DNA from: Christensenella sp. UBA3770
GTDB taxonomy: Bacteria; Bacillota; Clostridia; Christensenellales; CAG-1252
Length of the DNA stretch: 7,201 bases
Direction of reading: 5' to 3'
Assembly: GCA_002371075.1 (NCBI GenBank)
Contig: DFFS01000070.1
Location: 1 to 7,201, forward strand
Shown: one piece after another, positions 1 through 4,561 of the stretch
Numbering within the stretch: the stretch's first letter is position 1
How the letters are laid out: each line of letters begins with the position of its first letter
Position numbers and translations under genes: made by a program
Notes under the pieces: model-generated
Told to the model about the DNA's origin: nothing
Seen by the model: only the letters and a program-made list of their open reading frames with translations
The model's database searches: none

Positions 1-92
1 ACTACTACGTTTCCTTTATCAAATCACCGTCGGAATACTGGGCGCTGCTCATTGACCCCGCAACGGGCGACGTGATCAGCAAAAAATTGTGA
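1..92 (+). CDS. 3' end of a truncated gene, PepSY-like C-terminus
   Basis: Reading frame 3 is open from the window edge to a TGA at 90-92 and gives 29 codons. The visible peptide starts YYVSFI and runs through EYWALLID to PATGDVISKKL. The 'aromatic-x-hydrophobic-IDPATGDVI' pattern resembles the last strand of PepSY-type or peptidase-propeptide domains, which often end in an (I/V)DxxTGEV motif. That similarity rests on a very short stretch, so the family is a guess, while the coding assignment itself is reasonable. The gene is co-directional with the transporter gene downstream but is separated from it by a strong promoter, so the two need not be one operon. No intrinsic terminator is visible between 93 and 110. 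Confidence 0.55.
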   Translation, partial: YYVSFIKSPSEYWALLIDPATGDVISKKL

Positions 93-110
93 TCACCCAC
101 TTGAATCCCG

Positions 111-139
111 TTGACATTTCTCCCCGGTAATGCTATTAT
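111..139 (+). promoter_or_regulatory. Sigma-A-type promoter of the ECF S-component gene
   Basis: A perfect -35 hexamer TTGACA (111-116) and a -10 hexamer TATTAT (134-139, 5 of 6 consensus) are separated by exactly 17 bp. Transcription would start near 146, giving a leader of about 85 nt before the ATG at 230. The promoter lies in the intergenic gap just upstream of the transporter gene and points toward it. No TGn extension is needed given the quality of the match. The start point is inferred, not observed. Confidence 0.85.
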
Positions 140-145
140 ACCGTC

Positions 146-229
146 AACCTATCAAACACATAGGGAATTGCATTTCCATGCGTTGATAGGCGCCCTCTCC
201 CCTATGGGGAGGCGGGCTTGGGGGGAGAA
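146..229 (+). promoter_or_regulatory. Structured 5' leader of the ECF gene, candidate cis-regulatory RNA
   Basis: The predicted leader begins almost exactly with a perfect 8-bp stem: CCTATCAA (148-155) with TTGATAGG (183-190). It is followed directly by a second strong hairpin, TCCCC (198-202) with GGGGA (206-210) around a TAT loop, extendable by CGCC (191-194) with GGCG (211-214). The loop of the first stem holds CATAGGG (159-165), complementary over 7 bases to CCCTATG (200-206). It also holds CATTTC (171-176), complementary to GAAATG (227-232), which includes the start codon. The first pairing excludes the second hairpin; the second would mask the start. A hairpin loop pairing to the start region with a hairpin between them recalls the general layout of preQ1-II riboswitches, but I do not see that class's sequence consensus. 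The pairings are seen in the sequence; a regulatory role and any ligand are inference. Confidence 0.5.
220..227 (+). promoter_or_regulatory. Ribosome binding site of the ECF gene (start choice)
   Basis: A G-rich stretch (GGGGGGAG) lies just before ATG 230. GGAG at 224-227 leaves only 2 nt to the ATG, but pairing further left with G-U wobble gives a more usual gap. An in-frame TTG at 218 has its own GGGGAGG (206-212) at a 5-nt gap, but that sequence is buried in the leader hairpin. The protein from ATG 230 begins MKTKTIVVYAL, as S components typically do, so ATG 230 is preferred. Confidence 0.55.
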
Positions 230-793
230 ATGAAAACCAAAACCATTGTCGTTTACGCATTGATGAGCGCCCTCACTGCTGTGGCGACTTTTGCCGTGCG
301 CATCCCGATGGTTGCCACGGACGGCTACTTAAACATCGGGGACGGATTGATCCTCTTTTGCGGCGCGGCGTTTGGCCCTGCCGCGGGATTTATCGCGGGC
401 GGCGTGGGCAGCGCGCTTGCCGACCTGATCGCGGGCTATGCGCATTGGATGCTCCCCACCTTTCTTATCAAAGGCGTGGAGGGCGCGCTTGCGGGGCTTT
501 TGTTTTGGGTGCTGCATAAGAGCAAGATCAACAGATTCCTTTCGGCGGGCATCGCCTTTTTACCCTCTGTTCTCCTGATGGTGGCGGGATACTTTTTTGC
601 CTCTTGGATCATGAAAGGCAGCGCGGCGGTGGCGTTTACGTCCGTCCCGGGAAACGCCGTGCAAGGCGCCGTGGGCGTTGCGCTTGCCCTGCTTCTTCTT
701 GCAACGACCTCTCGCATCAAAAACTTCGGCGCGCTTGTCGGAAAAAACCGGTTTTACGAAGTGGAACAGGAGAGGGAGAAGGAGCCTGAATGA
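230..793 (+). CDS. ECF transporter S component (substrate-binding membrane subunit), specificity unknown
   Basis: This encodes a 187-residue, very hydrophobic protein with about six predicted membrane helices (roughly residues 5-23, 33-50, 52-70, 76-95, 104-128, 139-160) and a charged C-terminal tail. Helix 1 carries ALMSALTA (10-17), fitting the AxxxA motif through which S components dock on the shared EcfT subunit. The sequence GYLNIGDGLIL (32-42) and the following glycine-rich AGGVGSALADLIAGY (56-70) are typical of the ECF-ribofla_trS-like group (PF07155), whose members are proposed to import vitamins or precursors such as hydroxymethylpyrimidine or pyridoxine. The family size is about 170-200 residues, so it is full length. 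No EcfA or EcfT gene is visible, as is usual for group II ECF systems that share one energizing module encoded elsewhere. It has its own promoter and a structured leader. The membrane-subunit identity is strong; the substrate is not deducible here. Confidence 0.88.
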   Translation: MKTKTIVVYALMSALTAVATFAVRIPMVATDGYLNIGDGLILFCGAAFGPAAGFIAGGVGSALADLIAGYAHWMLPTFLIKGVEGALAGLLFWVLHKSKINRFLSAGIAFLPSVLLMVAGYFFASWIMKGSAAVAFTSVPGNAVQGAVGVALALLLLATTSRIKNFGALVGKNRFYEVEQEREKEPE

Positions 794-926
794 ATTGATC
801 CTTTCGGATCATGAATTGGCTATCGCCGCAACACCCCTAAAAATCTTTTGGAATTTTTTGAGGACCCCAACGCGGCTCTTTGCCATGAATTGAGCCTGCG
901 GCTCATGAATTGCAATCAAAGATTGC
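790..926. repeat. Array of short hairpins each preceded by ATGAATTG
   Basis: The octamer ATGAATTG occurs four times (790-797, 811-818, 885-892, 905-912), in two pairs 20-21 bp apart. Each copy leads directly into a small inverted repeat with a different sequence: GATCC-tttc-GGATC (797-810), GGC-tatc-GCC (818-827), GAGCC-tgc-GGCTC (892-904) and GCAATC-aaa-GATTGC (912-926). Stems differ while the linker is constant, as in REP-like palindromic repeats. The stretch between the pairs (828-884) and the AT-rich stretch after them (927-1004) hold no ORF or promoter that I can support. The first octamer includes the stop codon of the transporter gene. The repeats are plain in the sequence; their nature (REP-like element, mRNA 3' stabiliser or other) is unknown. 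Confidence 0.75.
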
Positions 927-997
927 ATTATGGTTAAATTAATAATCCACAACCCCACGTTCATTACGAATTGCATATTCCGATTTTAAAAATTGTT

Positions 998-1039
998 AAA
1001 AAAAGAACAAACCGTCAAAACGGTTTGTTCAATTTTTTT
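998..1039. terminator. Bidirectional intrinsic terminator
   Basis: A perfect 11-bp stem, GAACAAACCGT (1005-1015) with ACGGTTTGTTC (1020-1030), closes a 4-nt loop CAAA (1016-1019). On the + strand it is followed by a run of seven T (1033-1039). On the - strand it is followed by seven U, from the A run at 998-1004. It therefore fits termination of both the rightward transporter transcript and the leftward rel/GNAT transcript. The stop codon of the GNAT-like gene (1015-1017) sits at the loop edge, so its last codons form one arm of the stem. Confidence 0.9.
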
Positions 1040-2160
1040 ATCAGACATCTTCTCCGTTTGTGCTGTTTTTGCGGAAATTTGTTCAAAAGGTTGTTGATCT
1101 CATCGTTGTCTTCCAAATTGGCGTTGGACTCCAGTTCCGTAATGCCATCCTCGATGACGTTTTGCCACAGGCGTTTGATGATCAGGCTGTGCGCGCCGGT
1201 GTTGCGATACTCATCCACGACGCCGATCAGCGCCATCTCCACCTCTTTGGGCTTTTTGAATAAAAGCGGCAAAAAGTAAAAAATGCCGATGGGGAAAAGT
1301 TTGCCGCGGCTCTTTCTGAGGGCGTGCCAAATGGCGGGCAGCAGCAAGCCGAACCCAATGATCTTGCCCTCCTTGTTTGCCACACAAGAAACGTATCTTG
1401 GTTTTATGATGATGCGCAGCCCCGCAATAAGGGACTGCTTTGCCTTTTCCGTAAACGGAACGGTGCCGTGGAGCTTGCGATAAGCTTCGTCCAGCACCTT
1501 AAAAATGTCGTCGGCGAACTTGTCGATCACGTCGCCGGCGGTCATATCGTCAGTGATCAACTCCCGCAAACCGTAGCGGGCTTTGACCACCTCCGCCATG
1601 CGGGCATAGCGGTCGTCCACCTTGTCGCCGACGTAGATCTTGCGCTCGATCCAATCAAACTCTTTTTGGTAACCGAGCGACTCCAAATAAGGGAGATAGT
1701 AGGGATAGTTGTAAACGCCGCCGTAGGTTTGGTCATACTCGAACCCCTCGATCATAAGCCCCTCTTTGTCAAGGTCGTTGTACCCCAAGGGACCGTGCAC
1801 GACGTCGATGCCCTCCGAAAGAGCAAACCTCTCCACCGCGTGCATCAGCGCGGAAAAAACCTCCCCGTCGTCCACCGCGTCCAAACGGGTAAAGCGCACG
1901 CTTTTGACGCCCGTCTTCTGAATGTCCGCATAGTTTACGATGGCGCCGACGCGACCGACCACCTTGCCCCTTTCGTCATAGGCAAGGAAAAAGCGGCTTT
2001 TGCAATAATCGGAATAAATGTTGGTTTTTTCGCTGAGAAGCGCCTTTTCATCCCCGTAAAAGAGGGGCGCGTAATGGGGGTTATCGCGATAGAGTTTTAA
2101 TGGGAAGTTTGCAAACGCGCGGCGATCCGCCCCGCTGACGACTTCTTTGACTTTGATCAT
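1015..2160 (-). CDS. GNAT-superfamily-like protein (YghO-like N-acetyltransferase family)
   Basis: This is a 381-residue soluble protein. The N-terminal half has features of the large YghO-like GNAT relatives: NPHYAPLFYGDE (27-38), FFLAYDERGKVVGRVGAIVN (57-76), a dimer-like 'R-LD-VDD' stretch (91-98), HGPLGYND (122-129), GLMIEGF (134-140) and YNYPYYLPYLESLGY (150-164). The C-terminal part has VDEYRNTGAH (315-324), in the position of the acetyl-CoA pyrophosphate loop (R/QxxGxG/A, here degenerate), and LEDNDEINNLL (349-359), resembling the usual 'LEDN..M' motif. The biochemical role of this family is poorly defined, so no substrate is proposed. Its ATG directly abuts the rel stop codon, and an AGAGG ribosome binding site lies inside the rel coding end, so the two should be translationally coupled. 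The gene ends within the terminator stem. Family assignment is from motif recall; function is unknown. Confidence 0.75.
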   Translation of the reverse strand: MIKVKEVVSGADRRAFANFPLKLYRDNPHYAPLFYGDEKALLSEKTNIYSDYCKSRFFLAYDERGKVVGRVGAIVNYADIQKTGVKSVRFTRLDAVDDGEVFSALMHAVERFALSEGIDVVHGPLGYNDLDKEGLMIEGFEYDQTYGGVYNYPYYLPYLESLGYQKEFDWIERKIYVGDKVDDRYARMAEVVKARYGLRELITDDMTAGDVIDKFADDIFKVLDEAYRKLHGTVPFTEKAKQSLIAGLRIIIKPRYVSCVANKEGKIIGFGLLLPAIWHALRKSRGKLFPIGIFYFLPLLFKKPKEVEMALIGVVDEYRNTGAHSLIIKRLWQNVIEDGITELESNANLEDNDEINNLLNKFPQKQHKRRRCLIKKLNKPF

Positions 2161-4299
2161 TTAACCTCTGACAACGTCGGTCACCGTCTTGATCTGCAAA
2201 AGCTTGTTCTTAACGGAAAGAAGCTCCTCCCTGTCCTTGAGTTCGATGGTGACCTCGATTTTTACGTTTTTGTCCTTGTCCACCGTTGCGTTGATGTGCG
2301 TCAATTCGATCTTCATGCCGTTAAACACCTCGGTGGTTTGGTTGATGGCAAGGGTGCTGGTGGCGTAAACGTCAAGGGTGACGGAAAACTTGCCCGCCGC
2401 AACGCCGCTCCACTCCGCCTTGATCAAGCGCTCCGGCTCCATGGTCAGGACGTTTTCACAATCCGCGCGATGCACGTTGATGCCTCTGCCGCGCGTGATG
2501 TAGCCGATGATCCTATCCCCCGGGAGGGGGTTGCAACACTTGCACATATGCACCTGCATGCCGTCCTCGCCGTCGATCAAAACGCTGTTTGTCGCAGTTG
2601 TCTTTTTGGGCTCGACGACCTTGACCTCCTCCTTGGGAACGGTTTGCAGATAGCGCTGCACCAGTTTATCAATGATCTGCTTTGGCTTAAGCTCGCCGTA
2701 GCCGATGGCGGCAAGCACGTCGTCGGTGGAGGAAAAACTTTGTTTTTCCACCGTCTCGCCGATCCATTCGTCCACCATCAGTTGCTTGGCGCTGTAGCCC
2801 GCCTTTTTGCAGGCGGCGATCAGCATATCCCTGCCGATGCGGATGTTCTCGTCGCGCATCGTACGCTTGAAGTATTGACGGATCCTTGCCTTCGTAGCCG
2901 GAGAAGCCACAAAACGGAACCAATCGCGGCTGGGACGGGCGTTTGGCGACGTGATGATCTCCACGATGTCGCCCGTTTTGAGCTTGGTGGAAAGGGGCAC
3001 GATGCGCATATTGATCTTGCCGCCGACGCACTTGTCGCCCACGCCGCTGTGGATCGCGTAAGCAAAATCCACCACGGTGGCGCCGACGGGAAGGTTTTTG
3101 ACGTCGCCTTGCGGGGTAAACACAAAGACCTCGTCGTTGAACATCTCCGTCTTTAAGGCGTTAAGATACTCCTCGCTGTCCTCCACGTCCCCCTCGTGAA
3201 GTGCCATCAGTTCACGGATCCAACTGATCTTTTCGTCAAGGGTGTGGTCGGTTTTGCCGTACTTGTATTTCCAGTGCGCCGCAATGCCGTACTCCGCCAA
3301 ACGGTGCATCTCTTTGGTGCGGATCTGCACTTCAAATGGCTTGCCGTAGCTGTTTAAAACGGTGGTGTGCAACGACTGATAATTGTTTGCTTTTGGGGTG
3401 GCGATGTAATCCTTGAAACGCCCCGGAAGCGGCGACCACATCGAGTGCACGACGCCGAGCACGTTGTAACAATCCTTGACCGAATCCACGATGATGCGAA
3501 TGGCAACGAGGTCGTAAATTTGGTCGATGCCGGATTTTTGACGCTGCATTTTGCGATAAATGCTGTAAAAGTGTTTTGCCCTGCCGTTGATCTCAAACTG
3601 AATGCCAAGCTCTTTGAGCTTCTCCCCCAATTGCGCGGAGACCGTGGCGACAAAGGCATCGCGCTCTTCCTTGCGGGAAGAGATCAGATCCACCAGTTCA
3701 TAGTACTCCTTGGGGTACAGATAGCGCATGGCAATGTCTTCGAGTTCCCCTTTGATCTGCGACATACCGAGGCGGGCGGCGAGGGGAGCGTAAATCTCCA
3801 TCGTTTCCTTTGCCTTTGCAAGCTGCGACTCCTCCGATTTGTAGGAAAGCGAACGCATGTTGTGCAAGCGGTCGGCAAACTTGATGATGATCACGCGAAG
3901 GTCCTTTGCCATGGCAAGAAGCATTTTGCGAAGGTTTTCCGCCTCCGCCTGCGCCTTGCTCTTAAACTGCAATTTGGTCAGTTTGGTGACGCCCTCCACA
4001 AGGGACGCCACGCCGGCGCCGAAGTTTTCCGCGATCTCTTCCCTCGTGACTTCGGTATCCTCCAAAACGTCGTGCAAAAAGCCTGCGGCGACGGACTCCG
4101 CGTCCATGCCGAGGTCGATCAAAATGTTGGCGACGTGACAGGGGTGAATGATGTAGGGCTCGCCCGACATACGAAGCTGTCCCTCGTGCGCCTTTTTGGC
4201 AACGGAAAACGCCCGAAGGATCATCTCACTTTGTTCTTCGGGATAGTTCTTTTTGATCTTTTCGATCAATTCGTTTTCATCCAGCGCTACTTTCGTCAT
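2161..4299 (-). CDS. rel: Bifunctional (p)ppGpp synthetase/hydrolase, Rel/SpoT family
   Basis: This 712-residue protein is a complete long RSH enzyme that makes and degrades the alarmone (p)ppGpp in the cytoplasm. The HD hydrolase domain (about 25-170) keeps its metal and catalytic set: H52, H76-D77, E80-D81, D143 and N147 in ADRLHNM. The synthetase domain (about 235-345) has YDLVAIR with D263, RFKD (294-297), the NNYQSLHT loop (305-312) and E323 in EVQIRTKEMH. RFKD is the RxKD motif of bifunctional enzymes, not the ExDD of RelA-type synthetase-only forms. A TGS domain (about 390-450), a helical region, a zinc-finger-like CKCC (586-589) with HRADC (610-614), and a C-terminal ACT domain (about 636-712) follow. 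Both activities should thus be intact, with ribosome-sensing C-terminal domains present. It has its own promoter at 4355-4327 and a weak AAGGG site (4309-4313) 9 nt before the ATG. The GNAT-like gene follows with no gap. Confidence 0.97.
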   Translation of the reverse strand: MTKVALDENELIEKIKKNYPEEQSEMILRAFSVAKKAHEGQLRMSGEPYIIHPCHVANILIDLGMDAESVAAGFLHDVLEDTEVTREEIAENFGAGVASLVEGVTKLTKLQFKSKAQAEAENLRKMLLAMAKDLRVIIIKFADRLHNMRSLSYKSEESQLAKAKETMEIYAPLAARLGMSQIKGELEDIAMRYLYPKEYYELVDLISSRKEERDAFVATVSAQLGEKLKELGIQFEINGRAKHFYSIYRKMQRQKSGIDQIYDLVAIRIIVDSVKDCYNVLGVVHSMWSPLPGRFKDYIATPKANNYQSLHTTVLNSYGKPFEVQIRTKEMHRLAEYGIAAHWKYKYGKTDHTLDEKISWIRELMALHEGDVEDSEEYLNALKTEMFNDEVFVFTPQGDVKNLPVGATVVDFAYAIHSGVGDKCVGGKINMRIVPLSTKLKTGDIVEIITSPNARPSRDWFRFVASPATKARIRQYFKRTMRDENIRIGRDMLIAACKKAGYSAKQLMVDEWIGETVEKQSFSSTDDVLAAIGYGELKPKQIIDKLVQRYLQTVPKEEVKVVEPKKTTATNSVLIDGEDGMQVHMCKCCNPLPGDRIIGYITRGRGINVHRADCENVLTMEPERLIKAEWSGVAAGKFSVTLDVYATSTLAINQTTEVFNGMKIELTHINATVDKDKNVKIEVTIELKDREELLSVKNKLLQIKTVTDVVRG
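2165..2169 (-). promoter_or_regulatory. Ribosome binding site of the GNAT-like gene, inside the end of rel
   Basis: On the - strand AGAGG lies 4 nt before the ATG at 2160-2158, with the rel stop TAA (2163-2161) filling most of that gap. The site supports this start and suggests re-initiation by ribosomes finishing rel. Confidence 0.65.
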
Positions 4300-4326
4300 A
4301 TCGTTAAGCCCTTATTTTATTTGTTT

Positions 4327-4355
4327 ATGATAATACTATTTACTCTTTCCGTCAA
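4327..4355 (-). promoter_or_regulatory. Sigma-A-type promoter of rel
   Basis: On the - strand, TTGACG (4355-4350) and TATCAT (4332-4327) are each 5 of 6 matches to consensus and are separated by exactly 17 bp. Transcription would start near 4320, giving a short leader of about 20 nt before the rel ATG. The -35 box overlaps the stop codon of the upstream small membrane-protein gene. With no terminator between, rel may be transcribed both from here and by readthrough. Confidence 0.8.
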
Positions 4356-4561
4356 CTGCCTTTTATGATCCTAAGGAGGAAAAAGGCGCCCGCCGCGAGG
4401 AAGAGCCCCGCCGCAGTCCAGCCGAAGACGTAAAGCACCACAGGGGAGATCACACTCGTTTTGCCGCCAAGAGGCAAGGCGAGAAAGAGCAGGACGACAA
4501 AGGCTGCCGCAACAGCCGCCGCAACAGAGAGTACCGTAACGAAAAAGCCTTTTTTACTCAT
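4352..4561 (-). CDS. Small two-helix membrane protein of unknown function
   Basis: This is a 69-residue protein starting MSKKGFFVTVLS. It has two strongly hydrophobic segments, about residues 5-29 and 38-64, separated by a short GGKTS turn, and ends RIIKGS. Basic residues near both ends suggest that both termini face the cytoplasm. The frame stays open 10 codons further upstream (to 4591), but ATG 4561 is preferred: it has GGAGG 6 nt before it, and the upstream extension lies wholly inside the preceding gene. Its start overlaps the end of the beta-helix gene by 8 bases, which implies translational coupling. I do not recognise a family. A role as membrane partner of the preceding protein is inference from the overlap. 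Confidence 0.75.
   Translation of the reverse strand: MSKKGFFVTVLSVAAAVAAAFVVLLFLALPLGGKTSVISPVVLYVFGWTAAGLFLAAGAFFLLRIIKGS

Noticed and set aside
191..217. Intrinsic terminator from the G/C hairpin in the ECF leader
   Set aside because: It is a strong stem, but a G-rich stretch rather than a U run follows it, so intrinsic termination is unlikely.
146..229. Known preQ1-II riboswitch
   Set aside because: The topology is loosely similar, but the characteristic sequences are absent and the protein is not of the QueT type. It is kept only as an unclassified structured leader.
204..233. Nine-codon leader ORF (ATG 204 to TGA 231-233) overlapping the ECF start as ATGA
   Set aside because: The overlap looks like coupling, but no ribosome binding site precedes ATG 204, and the codons are simply the G-rich hairpin and ribosome binding site region. 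Likely chance.
790..926. CRISPR array
   Set aside because: The repeated unit is only 8 bp, spacing is about 20 bp in two pairs, and the would-be spacers are themselves palindromes. No cas genes are present.
971..1279. 102-codon open frame on the + strand starting near the terminator
   Set aside because: It runs through the terminator hairpin and antisense to the end of the GNAT-like gene, and no plausible ribosome binding site was seen.
1324..2100. 258-codon open frame on the + strand
   Set aside because: It is antisense to the GNAT-like gene, which has the better family match and a ribosome binding site. This one is a shadow frame.
2296..3156. 286-codon open frame on the + strand
   Set aside because: It is antisense to the C-terminal half of rel and rich in H, A and D, without motifs.
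3367..4368. 333-codon open frame on the + strand
   Set aside because: It lies fully antisense to rel, whose domains and catalytic residues are clear. The translation has no recognisable motif and is rich in H, D, V and L as expected of a reverse-strand shadow in this codon usage.
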